From assembly GCF_004336805.1 (NCBI RefSeq), contig NZ_SJXM01000005.1, positions 124,001-188,000 of the forward strand: 64,000 nucleotides of DNA, in the 5' to 3' direction. Positions within the stretch are counted from its first letter, which is position 1. Each line of letters opens with the position of its first letter. Under the pieces are notes generated by a model, which did no database searches, was not told where the DNA came from, and saw only the letters and a list, made by a program, of their open reading frames with translations. Below are positions 16,825 through 25,870 of this stretch, in pieces. Source of the stretch: Aeromicrobium sp. IC_218. Its GTDB lineage: Bacteria > Actinomycetota > Actinomycetes > Propionibacteriales > Nocardioidaceae. A program made the position numbers and the translations under genes.

Positions 16825-17550
16825 ATGACCGTCCCGAGCCCCGCGCCCGACGCCCACGTCCTGTCCCTGCACCGCTACCCGGTGAAGTCGACGTCCGGCG
16901 AGGCGCTGGGCTCCGTCGACGTGGACGTCCGCGGCCTCGTGGGCGACCGCGCCTGGGCGGTGCGCGACGCCGACGGCAAGCTCGGCAGCGGCAAGTCGAC
17001 GAAGCGGTTCCGGCGGATGCCCGGGCTGCTCGACCTCGCCGCGCGGCTGGGTGACGACGGCGTCCCGGTGCTGCACCTGCCCGACGGCACGGACCTGCGC
17101 GCCGACGACCCGGCGGTGCACGCGGCGGTGTCGGAGCACGTCGGGCGTCCGGTCACGGTGGCGCCGGAGGCGGACGTGTCGCACTTCGACGACGGACCGG
17201 TCCACCTGGTGACGACGTCCACCGTCCGCGCGGTCGAGGCGGCCCTGGGACGTCCGGCCGACCCGCGGCGCTTCCGGCCCAACCTCGTGCTCGGGACCGA
17301 CGGCGACGGCTACGTGGAGGACGCGTGGATCGGCCGCGAGGTGGCGATCGGGCCGGAGCTGGTGCTGCGCGTGCTCATGGCGATGCCGCGGTGCGTGATG
17401 GTGAACATGGCCCAGCAGGACGGGGTCGCGGCCGACCCGGACGTGCTCCAGACGGTCGCGTCGGCGCACGACACGACGGTCGGCGTGCTGGCCGAGGTCC
17501 TGACCCCGGGCGCGGTCGCCGTCGGCGACGCGGTGCGGGTGCTCGGCTAG
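16825..17550 (+). CDS. MOSC domain protein
   Basis: 241-residue protein with an N-terminal MOSC beta-barrel domain (VLSLHRYPVKSTSGEALGSV, then GLVGDRAWAVRDADGKLGS). A C-terminal MOSC domain follows (FRPNLVLGTDGDGYVEDAWIG) with PRCVMVNMAQ carrying the conserved cysteine region. MOSC proteins bind sulfur or molybdenum cofactor; members related to mARC/YiiM reduce or sulfurate N-hydroxylated substrates. Exact activity cannot be read here. The ATG has GGAG about 9 nt upstream. It is divergent from the TasA-like gene, and its stop overlaps the stop of the convergent GAF kinase gene by 4 nt. Confidence 0.85.
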   Translation: MTVPSPAPDAHVLSLHRYPVKSTSGEALGSVDVDVRGLVGDRAWAVRDADGKLGSGKSTKRFRRMPGLLDLAARLGDDGVPVLHLPDGTDLRADDPAVHAAVSEHVGRPVTVAPEADVSHFDDGPVHLVTTSTVRAVEAALGRPADPRRFRPNLVLGTDGDGYVEDAWIGREVAIGPELVLRVLMAMPRCVMVNMAQQDGVAADPDVLQTVASAHDTTVGVLAEVLTPGAVAVGDAVRVLG

Positions 17551-18761
17551 GCCGGCAGGTCGAACCAGACGGTGAGGCCGACGCCGTCGTCGGGCGTCTC
17601 CAGCCCCATCGTCCCCTGGTGGGCCTGCACGAGCCGCAACGCGGTCGTGAGCCCGATGCCGTGGCCCTCGACGTCGGTCGTGCCGCGCTCGTAGAGGCCG
17701 AACAGGGCCTCGCGCCGCTCGGGCGGCACGCCCACGCCGTTGTCGGTGACCCGGACGCGCCAGGAGCAGTCGCGCCGCTCGGCGGTGACGCGCACCCGCG
17801 GCGGGACGCCGGGGCGGGCGAACTTGAGCGCGTTCGACAGCAGGTTCAGCGCGACGACGTAGAGCATGCCCGCGTCGCCGCGGACGGTCGGCAGGCCGTC
17901 GGCCTCGATCGTCCCGCCGGTGCGCTGCAGCAGCGCCGCGACGTCGGTGCGGGCGGACCCGAAGACGTCCGTCAGGGACGCCTCGGCCAGCCGCAGGCGT
18001 CCGCCGTCGCGGGCGACGCTGAGCACCTTTCCGATCATCTGGTCCATGCGCGTGGCCGCGGCGAGAATGCCCTCGACGACGGTGCGCGCGTCGCGGTCGT
18101 CGACGACGGCCGGCTCGGTGGCCAGCAGCTCGGCGTTGGTCTGGATGGCGGTGAGCGGGTTGCGCAGGTCGTGGCTGACCTGGGCCGCGAAGAGCCCGAG
18201 GTGCTCGTTGGAGCGGCGCAGGTCGTCGCGCACCGCGGTGAGGTCGCGCAGCGACTGCTCCAGCTGGCGGGTGCGCAGCCGCAGCTCGAGCATCTCCATG
18301 ACCTGCCCGGCCAGGGTGCGCAGCGCCCGCACCTGCTGCTCGTCCAGCTCGCGCGGCTCGGTGTCGAACACGCACATCCGTCCGATGGTGACGCCGTCGG
18401 GCGTGGTGATCGGCGCCGAGGCGTAGAACCGGACGGTGTCGATGCGCCCGTCGACGAACGGGTTGTCGGCGAACCGCGGGTCCTGGCTGGCGTCGCCGAC
18501 CACCACGGGCCGGGCGACCTCCTGCACGGCCGCGCACATGGAGTCCTCACGGCGGCAGACGCCGCCGTCCATGCCGGACGTGACGACCTGGTGCTGCTCG
18601 GTGCTGGTGAGCATGTTGACCGCCGCGTACGGCACGCCGCACACGCGGGTGACGAGGTCGACCAGCGCCTGCAGGCCGGGGGCGTCGGCGTCGAGCGCGT
18701 CGTACCGCTCGATCTCGGCGTCGACGCGCTGGGCGGCGCTCCGGACGTCGTCCACGCTCAC
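17547..18761 (-). CDS. GAF-domain sensor histidine kinase (soluble)
   Basis: 404-residue cytoplasmic sensor kinase. A GAF domain occupies about residues 25-165 (LVTRVCGVPYAAVNMLTSTEQH, CRREDSMCAAVQE, RFYASAPITTPDGVTIGRMC). A coiled coil follows, then HisKA with phosphoacceptor His in QVSHDLRNPLTAIQ, and an ATPase domain with N-box LNLLSNALKFARPG, G1 VTDNGVGVP and G2 GHGIGLTTALRL. It has no membrane segment. Start chosen at GTG (MSVDDVRSAAQRV) since the longer frame upstream is Ser/Arg-rich noise. No response regulator is adjacent, so it is an orphan. The cysteine-containing GAF pocket (CRREDSMC) resembles that of redox- or light-sensing kinases, but this is only resemblance. Confidence 0.88.
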   Translation of the reverse strand: MSVDDVRSAAQRVDAEIERYDALDADAPGLQALVDLVTRVCGVPYAAVNMLTSTEQHQVVTSGMDGGVCRREDSMCAAVQEVARPVVVGDASQDPRFADNPFVDGRIDTVRFYASAPITTPDGVTIGRMCVFDTEPRELDEQQVRALRTLAGQVMEMLELRLRTRQLEQSLRDLTAVRDDLRRSNEHLGLFAAQVSHDLRNPLTAIQTNAELLATEPAVVDDRDARTVVEGILAAATRMDQMIGKVLSVARDGGRLRLAEASLTDVFGSARTDVAALLQRTGGTIEADGLPTVRGDAGMLYVVALNLLSNALKFARPGVPPRVRVTAERRDCSWRVRVTDNGVGVPPERREALFGLYERGTTDVEGHGIGLTTALRLVQAHQGTMGLETPDDGVGLTVWFDLPA

Positions 18762-18924
18762 CCCTCGCTCGTTCGCCGCGGACGCCCCGATGCCTCCGCT
18801 CGAGACCGATCGTAGGGGTGTGCACCGCTCGGTGGGGATCGGTGCTGAGCTCGAGCGGCCGTTCGGCGTGCGGGCGCGGACGTCCGCCGCGAGGCTGGAC
18901 GTCCGACCCGACGACGGAGGCACC

Positions 18925-19023
18925 GTGTTCCTGTTCTTCAGCAACCGCCTGGGCTGCCTGGGCTCCGTGCTGGTCTCGCTCGTGCTGACCGCGCTGCTGG
19001 TCCTCGTGCTCATGGCGCTGTAG
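18925..19023 (+). CDS. Small single-span membrane protein (32 aa)
   Basis: MFLFFSNRLGCLGSVLVSLV followed by a run of Leu/Val/Ala: one hydrophobic helix with a short polar N-terminus. The GTG has GGAGG 4 nt upstream (18916-18920). Similar tiny proteins starting MFLFxSNRxGCLGS are, from memory, common in actinobacteria; function unknown. It is monocistronic, just upstream of tRNA-Lys. Confidence 0.6.
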   Translation: MFLFFSNRLGCLGSVLVSLVLTALLVLVLMAL

Positions 19024-19091
19024 TCCCGACCCGCTCGACTCCCCTCCACCTCTGCGACAATCGCCGGGGACGCGGAGCACGCTCCGCGCCC

Positions 19092-19164
19092 GGGCCTCTA
19101 GCTCAATTGGCAGAGCAGCGGACTTTTAATCCGCGGGTTGTGGGTTCGAGTCCCACGGGGCCTA
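19092..19164 (+). tRNA. tRNA-Lys (UUU)
   Basis: Full cloverleaf: acceptor GGGCCTC/GGGGCCT (two G-U pairs), D-stem GCTC/GAGC, anticodon stem GCGGA/TCCGC with loop CTTTTAA and anticodon TTT at 19125-19127, T-stem GTGGG/CCCAC. The discriminator is A and no CCA is encoded. Confidence 0.97.
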
Positions 19165-19183
19165 CCGACGGCAGGTCACGGCA

Positions 19184-19220
19184 CACGGCCCCGGTTCCCG
19201 ACGTGGGAACCGGGGCCGTG
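19184..19220. terminator. Bidirectional terminator between tRNA-Lys and the rhamnosidase gene
   Basis: Perfect 16-bp stem CACGGCCCCGGTTCCC with its complement and the loop GACGT. It ends tRNA-Lys transcription on the plus strand and, 19 nt past the stop codon, the rhamnosidase mRNA on the minus strand. Confidence 0.85.
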
Positions 19221-19239
19221 GCCTCGGACGACGAGCCGG

Positions 19240-22200
19240 CTACCGCTTCCGGACCACCACCCTGAACGCCTTGCTCGAGCCGGCGACGTTGGTCGAGCCC
19301 GCGTAGGTGACGGTGAACCGCTGCGAGCCGGCCTTCTGGCGAGGCAGCCGGAGCACGACCTTGCCGTTCCTGACCGTCCCGCGGGCGACGACCTTGCCGC
19401 CGCGGACGACCTGCACCGGCCCCGACACGACCGCGCCGCCGGCGGACACGCGGACCGTCACCTTCGGCCGCGTCGTGGTGGTCACCTTCTTGGGCGACAC
19501 CGAGACGGACACCGAGGCACGCGCCTTGGCGACCTTCACCACGACCGCCCCGGTGGCCGGGGCAGCCGTCGCGCTGCCCGAGTAGGCGAGCGTCAGGCGG
19601 TGGGTCCCGGCGTTGAGCGCCTTCGCCGGGATGGTCAGCGCGACCTTGCCGTTCGCCCCGACCGGCGCGGTGGCCAGTGCCCTCGAGCCGTTCTTGAGCG
19701 TCACGGTCCCGCTCACGCCGTCCTCGTTGGTCACGACCGCGGCGACCTTGATCGCCTTGCCGTAGGTGCCGCTCGCCGCCGACCCCTTCACCACCGAGGG
19801 CGTCTGGACGCCCTTGACGTACCCGCCGTCGACCGAGGCCTTCACGGTCGCGCCGTCGACGGAGAACGTGTACTTGCCGGCCCCCAGGGTGAACTGGGCG
19901 ACGGTCAGGCCGTTGCGCTTCGTCATGGCGGTGAAGGTGACGCCGGGGACGTTCTTGAACGACTTCACGTCCGCGGAGACCGGCAGGTACAGCGTCGCCG
20001 TGGTGTTGGCCGGGACCGTCGTCGCGTACGAGCTGAGCTTGCCCTTCGAGGCCTTCCAGCTGGACTCGATCGTGCCGTAGCTGGAGGTGAAGCTGCCCTT
20101 GAGCGACGTGAAGTCGCCACCGGGCACGGGCTGCAGGACGAAGTCCTTGTAGCCCTTAGCCCCCTCGGACGTGATGCCGAGCTGGTACTCGTACATCCAG
20201 GCCTGCGAGGCGCCCAGCGCGAAGTGGTTCTGCGAGTTCATCTGGCTGTTGCCGCCCTGGGCGAGACCGCGCTCGTAGGAGTTCCACAGCTCCCACATCG
20301 AGGTGGCGCCCAGCGTGACCGGGTAGAGCCAACTGGCGAACTCGTCGTTGCTGAACAGCTTGTAGGCCGTGTCGCCCTCACCGTTCTTGGTCAGCGCCGG
20401 AAGGATGTTCGGCGTGCCGTTGAACCCGGTGGTGATGGTGTACGGCTTGTTGCTCGCCTGCCCGCCGGAGAACAGGCCGGTGCCGGCCAGTGGGCCCTTG
20501 CCGTCGTTGCTCTGCGCCGGGTCGGCGATCAGCTGCGCGAGCCGCTTGGTGGCGAACTCCTTGTAGGTGAGCCCGGCGTTCGGACCCGCCTGCACGGTCA
20601 TCTCGTCGCTGAACAGGTTCAGCGCGAGCGGCGTGGCGTAGGACGCCTGGGAGTCCTGCAGCGTCCGCCCGCTGACCAGGGTGGCCCCGGGCGTGGCGTT
20701 GAGCGTGTAGCCCGTCTGCGGGTCGACGTACAGCCGGTTGAAGCTGTCGACGCCCTGCTCGTACCGCGTGCGCAGGGTCTCGGCGTAGTCCTTCTCGCCG
20801 ATGACGTCGGCCATCTTCGCGGAGATGTCGACGAAGTACAGGTACATCGCCTGGCCGACCATGTGCGCCTGGGTGTTGGCGTCCATGCTGATGTGGTCCG
20901 CGTTGCCCGACGTCCGGCTGGTGAGGCCGGGGTAGTCGGCGCTGAGCGCTCCGCCGTCGGCCAGGTAGCCCTCGAGCCACTTCCGGATCGTCGAGAAGTT
21001 CTCGCGGATCACCTGCGTGTCGCCGTACTGGGTGTACAGCTGCCACGGCGCCTGGGCGACCGCACCCTCCCAGGTGGGCGACTGCGGGTAGTTCGTCCCG
21101 CGGTCACCGGACAGGCTGATGATCGGCACGGTGTCGCCGATGCCGCCGTTGACGCCCTGGGCGTCCCGCAGCGCGATCAGCCACTGGCGCAGGAACGCCT
21201 GCGTGTCGGTCGAGTTGTACGTCGCCGACCGGGCGTACGCCTGCAGGTCTCCGGTCCAGCCCATCCGCTCGTTGCGCTGCGGGCAGTCGGTCGGCAGCGA
21301 GAAGAAGTTGCCGAGCTGGCTGCGCTGGGCGTTCTTGAAGAACTGGGTGGCCAGCTTGCCCGTGTGGTTGTCGTCGCTGGTGGTCGCCTCGTACGTGCCC
21401 TCGGGCATGTCGATGGACGACAGGACGACCCCTTCGACGTTCTTCAGCGGCAGGGCCGTGTCGCGGCCCGGGACGGTGATCTCGATGTACTGGTAGCCGC
21501 GGAACGTGAAGTTCGGCTGGATGACCACGTCGCGGTTGGCGTCGGCGGCCGACGCCTCGTAGACGTCCTCAGCCAGGGCGGCCCGGTAGGTGTCGGTCAG
21601 GATCTGTCCCGCGACGCCCGGCCGGTAGCTGCCGTTCGGACCGTAGAGGTCCGCGTACGGCTTGGGCTGGGAGACGCGCGGGTCCGGGCCGGGCCACGTC
21701 TTGTTCGGGGAGTCGTCGTTGCCGGGGTAGATCGTCTCGCCGAAGCGGAAGATCACCTCGTCACCAGCCTTGAGCGTGCCCTTCGGGATGGTGATCCTCG
21801 GGACGCCGACCATGTTGACGCCCATGTCGTACGTCCAGGTGCGGTCGTCGTCGCTGTGCGTCTCGAGCACCCGCTTGGCCGTCAGGCGCTCGACCTCGTG
21901 CACCGGGTTGTCCTGGCGGGCGACGATCTCGGGCTTGAGCTCGTTCTTCAGCGCGACGACGTCGGGGGTGGACCACTTGCTGACCAGGGCGTCCTTGTAG
22001 GACGTCTTGGTCCAGTTCGCGACGTTCGGCTCCTTGCTCGCGTCGTACGTCACGCCCTGGAAGTTGTCGGCGTAGCGGTTCGGACCGTCGTTGTAGGCCT
22101 TCCACGTCGACGGGTCGGTCACGATCGTCTCGGTGCTGCCGTCGGCGTAGGTGACGACCATCTTCGACAGCAGCGCCTCGCTGTCGCCGAACATGTTGTA

Positions 22201-23805
22201 GTTGTTCGGCGTGAACGTCATGTAGCCCGTCCAGAAGCCCGGGCCGAGCAGCGCACCGACGGCGTTGGTGCCGCCGGAGAGCATGTCCGTCACGTCGTAG
22301 GTGTTGTAGTTGAGCGTCTTGGCGTAGGTCGCCATGCCCGGGTTGAGGTAGTCGTCGCTGACCCGGTCGCCGTTGATGAACATCTCGTACGCGCCCTGGG
22401 CGGTGACGTACAGCCGCGCCTTGGCGATCTCCTTGGCCGGGTTCAGCCGGAACTCCGAGCGCAGGTGGGTCTGCGCCCCGTAGCTCGGGTCGGCGTACTT
22501 CGGGCCGAGCTGGGCGGCCGTGGTCGGGTTGATGCGGATCGTGCCGCCGCTGGTGGTGATGCCCGAGCTCGGCAGCGAGCTGAAGATGCCGTAGCTCGCT
22601 CCCGTGCTGGCGTCGAACAGCGTGCGCTTGGCGCTCTGTCCCACGTCCACGAGCTTGTAGTCGCTGACGGTGACGTCGTCCCCGACGTTCTTGACCTGGA
22701 AGCCGATCTCGTTGAGGTTCGGGAACGTGTTGTAGTTGTTGCCCGTCGCAAACGTGTGCACGCCGGCGTCGTTGATCGTCGAGTACGGCGACACGTTGAG
22801 GTTGTTGTTGGCGGCCGGACGTCCCGCGCCCACCGTCATGGTGGCGGCGGTGAACCCGGTGAGGGGCACCCCGTCGACCGTGAACGTCATCGCGCTGGCG
22901 TTCCCCTGGATGCGCAGGGTGTGCTCGGCGTTCTTGTTGGCCGGCGTGAACAGCGTCTTGACCGCCGCTGCGGTGCTGTCGGCGAGCTTGACCGACTTGT
23001 ACGGCAGGACGTTCGGGTCGCCGTTGTCGTCGTCGGTGGCGTGGTAGCCCTTGCGGTACAGGTTGAGCACGCCGCCGGTGTTGCTGGCGTCGGCCGTCAC
23101 CCCGGAGAGGTCGAGCTCGGCGCGGATGAAGTTCTCGCCGCCGGGCGCGCCGAAGACGTTGCGGAACTCGCTGGTGAACCGGTCGTCGTTCGCGCCGAAC
23201 ACGAACGAGACGTTGTCGCCGGTGTTGATCGTGAACGTCGTGTTGATGTCGAAGATGGCGGCGGTGCGCGCGTCCAGCTTGGTCTTGGTGCTGCCGATCC
23301 ACTGCGCGCCGTCCCAGGCGCCGATCTTGCCGCTCATGAGCCCGGTCGAGAACGTCGAGGTCTTCGAGACCGTCTTGACGCCCCGGTGGTCGGTGGAGGT
23401 GACGCGCCACCAGTAGTCGGTCTCCGGACGGAGCTTCTGGGCGGAGCTGCCGGTGCCGCCGTAGGTGATGTCGGTGGTCTCGTCGGAGGCGACCGTGCCG
23501 CTGTCCCACGCGACGTTCCGGAAGCCCGCGTCGCGCGCGACCTCGATGCGGTAGCTCTTCTGCTTCGCGCCGATGACGTTCGACTCCACGCCCCAGCAGA
23601 AGACCGGGTTCGCGTCGTCGATGCCGAGCGGCGCGAACAGGTGGTTGACCTCCAGCCCGTCCACCGTGACCTTCGCCGCCGGCGCCTTCGCCGCCGCCAC
23701 CGTGCCGGGCGCCGCCGTCGCCGTCGGGGCCACCAGCACCCCGGCGCCGAGCGGCAGGGCCATGCCCCAGGCCACCAGCAGCCTCGTCGTCCTCTTCGTG
23801 ATCAT
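19240..23805 (-). CDS. Secreted multidomain alpha-L-rhamnosidase (GH78)
   Basis: Exported glycoside hydrolase of 1521 residues that should release terminal alpha-L-rhamnose from plant glycosides or polysaccharides. A signal peptide occupies residues 1-32 (LVAPTATAA). An Ig-like rhamnosidase N-domain (VDGLEVNHLFAPLGIDDANP) and a carbohydrate-binding-like region follow. The (alpha/alpha)6 catalytic domain has DCPQRNERMGWTGD at 840-853, the GH78 general-acid segment. Then comes the family C-domain (SLKGSFTSSYGTIESSWK). The tail (about 1320-1521) holds two Ig-like repeats of the SGTVTLKNGSRALATAPV and SGPVQVVRGGKVVARG type. GAGAGG precedes the ATG. It is a single-gene unit with CRP- and LacI-type sites upstream. 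Confidence 0.92.
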   Translation of the reverse strand: MITKRTTRLLVAWGMALPLGAGVLVAPTATAAPGTVAAAKAPAAKVTVDGLEVNHLFAPLGIDDANPVFCWGVESNVIGAKQKSYRIEVARDAGFRNVAWDSGTVASDETTDITYGGTGSSAQKLRPETDYWWRVTSTDHRGVKTVSKTSTFSTGLMSGKIGAWDGAQWIGSTKTKLDARTAAIFDINTTFTINTGDNVSFVFGANDDRFTSEFRNVFGAPGGENFIRAELDLSGVTADASNTGGVLNLYRKGYHATDDDNGDPNVLPYKSVKLADSTAAAVKTLFTPANKNAEHTLRIQGNASAMTFTVDGVPLTGFTAATMTVGAGRPAANNNLNVSPYSTINDAGVHTFATGNNYNTFPNLNEIGFQVKNVGDDVTVSDYKLVDVGQSAKRTLFDASTGASYGIFSSLPSSGITTSGGTIRINPTTAAQLGPKYADPSYGAQTHLRSEFRLNPAKEIAKARLYVTAQGAYEMFINGDRVSDDYLNPGMATYAKTLNYNTYDVTDMLSGGTNAVGALLGPGFWTGYMTFTPNNYNMFGDSEALLSKMVVTYADGSTETIVTDPSTWKAYNDGPNRYADNFQGVTYDASKEPNVANWTKTSYKDALVSKWSTPDVVALKNELKPEIVARQDNPVHEVERLTAKRVLETHSDDDRTWTYDMGVNMVGVPRITIPKGTLKAGDEVIFRFGETIYPGNDDSPNKTWPGPDPRVSQPKPYADLYGPNGSYRPGVAGQILTDTYRAALAEDVYEASAADANRDVVIQPNFTFRGYQYIEITVPGRDTALPLKNVEGVVLSSIDMPEGTYEATTSDDNHTGKLATQFFKNAQRSQLGNFFSLPTDCPQRNERMGWTGDLQAYARSATYNSTDTQAFLRQWLIALRDAQGVNGGIGDTVPIISLSGDRGTNYPQSPTWEGAVAQAPWQLYTQYGDTQVIRENFSTIRKWLEGYLADGGALSADYPGLTSRTSGNADHISMDANTQAHMVGQAMYLYFVDISAKMADVIGEKDYAETLRTRYEQGVDSFNRLYVDPQTGYTLNATPGATLVSGRTLQDSQASYATPLALNLFSDEMTVQAGPNAGLTYKEFATKRLAQLIADPAQSNDGKGPLAGTGLFSGGQASNKPYTITTGFNGTPNILPALTKNGEGDTAYKLFSNDEFASWLYPVTLGATSMWELWNSYERGLAQGGNSQMNSQNHFALGASQAWMYEYQLGITSEGAKGYKDFVLQPVPGGDFTSLKGSFTSSYGTIESSWKASKGKLSSYATTVPANTTATLYLPVSADVKSFKNVPGVTFTAMTKRNGLTVAQFTLGAGKYTFSVDGATVKASVDGGYVKGVQTPSVVKGSAASGTYGKAIKVAAVVTNEDGVSGTVTLKNGSRALATAPVGANGKVALTIPAKALNAGTHRLTLAYSGSATAAPATGAVVVKVAKARASVSVSVSPKKVTTTTRPKVTVRVSAGGAVVSGPVQVVRGGKVVARGTVRNGKVVLRLPRQKAGSQRFTVTYAGSTNVAGSSKAFRVVVRKR

Positions 23806-23890
23806 GATCGCCTCTCGTGCCTCGTGCTGAGTCCCCCAACACGACCAGCCATGGATGCGACGGACCCGATGAGACGTGGGTCACGCCGAC

Positions 23891-23902
23891 TGAAACGGTT
23901 CA
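23891..23902. promoter_or_regulatory. LacI-family-type operator upstream of the rhamnosidase gene
   Basis: TGAAACGGTTCA is one base from the symmetric LacI/GalR-family consensus TGAAACGTTTCA. It lies 86 nt upstream of the rhamnosidase start, where a sugar-responsive repressor would act. No lacI-type gene is in the window. Confidence 0.55.
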
Positions 23903-23909
23903 ACCATGA

Positions 23910-23925
23910 GGTGACGCGCGTCACA
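23910..23925. promoter_or_regulatory. CRP/GlxR-type site upstream of the rhamnosidase gene
   Basis: GGTGACGCGCGTCACA contains the perfect 14-bp palindrome GTGACGCGCGTCAC and differs from TGTGA-N6-TCACA in one position. It lies 8 bp upstream (in the gene's direction) of the LacI-type site, as in catabolite-controlled sugar genes. Confidence 0.55.
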
Positions 23926-23968
23926 AAGTCCACGGAATGACCGCATGTGGCCAGCACGACGACGAACG

Positions 23969-24009
23969 ACGACGACCCGTGTCCGCCCGAGCGGGACACG
24001 GGTCGTCGT
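23969..24009 (-). terminator. Terminator of the chemoreceptor gene
   Basis: Perfect 16-bp stem (ACGACGACCCGTGTCC with its complement) and a 9-nt loop, 14 nt after the stop of the methyl-accepting protein gene. Confidence 0.75.
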
Positions 24010-24023
24010 GGACCAGGGGTGGG

Positions 24024-25649
24024 TCAGTAGGAGAAGCGGCCCACCAGCTCGCGCAGGTCGCCGGCCATGTGCGAGAGGTCCTCGGCGGCCTCGCGCGTGC
24101 TGTCGGCGGCCTCGCGGCTCTCCGCGGCCGAGCGGGCCACGCCCGACACGGTGCCGGCGATCGCCACCGAGCCGTTCGCCGCCTCGGCGACGTTGCGGCT
24201 CATCTCGTTGGTGGTCGCGGTCTGCTCCTCCACCGCCGAGGCGATGGTCGTCTGGCTGTCGCTGATCTGGCCGATGACCTCGGAGATCTGGCCGATCGCG
24301 GTGACCGCCTCCTCGGTGTCGCCCTGGATGGCCTGCACCCGGCGGGCGATGTCCTCGGTCGCGCGGGCCGTCTCCTGCGCCAGCTCCTTGACCTCGTTGG
24401 CGACGACGGCGAAGCCCTTGCCCGCCTCGCCCGCACGCGCCGCCTCGATGGTCGCGTTCAGCGCCAGCAGGTTCGTCTGCTCCGCGATCGAGGTGATGAC
24501 CTTGACGACGTCGCCGACCTCGGCCGACGAGGTGCCGAGGCGCGCCACGGTCTCGCTGGTGCTGCTGGCCGCGGTCACCGCGCTGGCGGCGATCGTCGCC
24601 GCCTCGCTGGCGCTGTGGGCGATCTCGCGGATCGAGGCCGACATCTCCTCGGTGCCCGCCGCGACCGTCTGGACGTTCGTGGAGACCAGGTTGGCCGAGT
24701 CGGCCACCAGGCCGGCCTGCGTCGCGGACTCCGCCGCCGAGCCCGACATGGACGCCGAGACACCGGTGAGCCGCTCCGACGCCGCGGCGAGCGCGGTCGC
24801 CTGCTCGTCGAGCTGCCGCATCGACGCGCCCAGGGTCTCGAGCACGCCGTTGAGGCCCGTGCTCATGCGGGCGACCTCGTCCTTGCCCGTGGCGTCGGCG
24901 CGGACGTCCAGGCGTCCGGTCGCCACCGTCGCGAGCAGCTCGACCATGCGACCGAGGGGACGCGTGACCGAGCGGGTCACCACGACGAGCAGGGCGACGG
25001 TCAGCGCGGCGGCGAGCGCCAGCACGCCGAGGTAGAGGGTGCGGCCTGTGGCGACCGTGGACTCCTGCTCGTCCTGCAGGGTCTCCAGCCGCTTCGCGAC
25101 CGAGGTGCTCAGCGTGTCGGCCTCGCCGTACACGGCCGTCCACGCCTCACCGGCCGCACCACCGTTGATGCTGGCCATGATCGCCGGCAGCGCGTCCAGG
25201 CCCTCGCTGCGCAGCTGATCGCGCAGCTTGAGGTCCTCGACGAAGAACTGCTGGAACTGCGCCTCGGCGTTCTCGACCGCCTTCAGCTCGACGGGGGCCA
25301 GCACGTCGCGGTCGATGTCGGCGAACATCTTCTCGATGCCGGCCTGTGAGTCGGCGAAGCCGGCGACGTTGTAGGCGTCGTCGGCCAGGCCCTTGCGGAC
25401 GCCGTTGGCCGCGGCCTCGGCGATGTAGAGCCCCTGCCAGCCGGTCACGTCGTTGATCCGGATGAGCAGGTCGTCGGAGATGCGGCGCGCCTCGTAGGCG
25501 TCGGCCAGCTCGGCCTGCTTGTCCTGCGCCCGCTCCTGGGAGACCAGGTCGACCACGATCGCGGCACCCAGCAGGACGCCGCACAACGCGAAGACCGCCC
25601 CCAGGCGGACGCCGATCGGACGATCTCGCAGCACACGGTTCAAGCGCAT
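24024..25649 (-). CDS. Methyl-accepting chemotaxis protein
   Basis: Transmembrane chemoreceptor of 541 residues. TM1 is near residues 14-34, followed by a roughly 160-residue four-helix-bundle periplasm-type sensor of the 4HB/CHASE3 kind with many Asp/Glu/Gln. TM2 is near 202-222. Then come HAMP ([20 protein letters not shown]) and a long coiled-coil signalling domain. The hairpin tip is [20 protein letters not shown] followed by [15 protein letters not shown], the universal CheA/CheW contact. Start taken at [13 protein letters not shown] with GAGGGG upstream; the longer frame adds 20 implausible residues. No che genes are adjacent, so the receptor must join a cluster elsewhere. The ligand is unknown. 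Confidence 0.92.
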   Translation of the reverse strand: MRLNRVLRDRPIGVRLGAVFALCGVLLGAAIVVDLVSQERAQDKQAELADAYEARRISDDLLIRINDVTGWQGLYIAEAAANGVRKGLADDAYNVAGFADSQAGIEKMFADIDRDVLAPVELKAVENAEAQFQQFFVEDLKLRDQLRSEGLDALPAIMASINGGAAGEAWTAVYGEADTLSTSVAKRLETLQDEQESTVATGRTLYLGVLALAAALTVALLVVVTRSVTRPLGRMVELLATVATGRLDVRADATGKDEVARMSTGLNGVLETLGASMRQLDEQATALAAASERLTGVSASMSGSAAESATQAGLVADSANLVSTNVQTVAAGTEEMSASIREIAHSASEAATIAASAVTAASSTSETVARLGTSSAEVGDVVKVITSIAEQTNLLALNATIEAARAGEAGKGFAVVANEVKELAQETARATEDIARRVQAIQGDTEEAVTAIGQISEVIGQISDSQTTIASAVEEQTATTNEMSRNVAEAANGSVAIAGTVSGVARSAAESREAADSTREAAEDLSHMAGDLRELVGRFSY

Positions 25650-25870
25650 CGGTTGTAAACCCCTCGACGTCGTTGCAGTCCGCACCGGACCATCGACATC
25701 CATCGGCATCGTGACCCCGGATCTGACCGGTTCCGGACACCGGAACGCCGACTCGGCTCGGACGGGCCGGGCCTGGGTGGCCCGATCGGGCCGGATGGAA
25801 CGATTTGGCAGACGGCGCTGACCGCCGCCCCTACCGTGAGGACCTCCATCACCTCGTCGCTAGGACCCCC

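Noticed and set aside
16105..18537. N-terminal extension of the SipW-type peptidase frame
   Set aside because: The frame stays open for some 800 codons over the MOSC and kinase genes, but the true start at 16104 has AGGAG at the right distance and the family N-terminus.
19138..23940. A 1600-codon open frame on the plus strand opposite the rhamnosidase gene
   Set aside because: Its product is a featureless string rich in Arg, Val, Gly and Asp, as expected from the reverse frame of very GC-rich coding DNA. The minus-strand frame has clear GH78 motifs.
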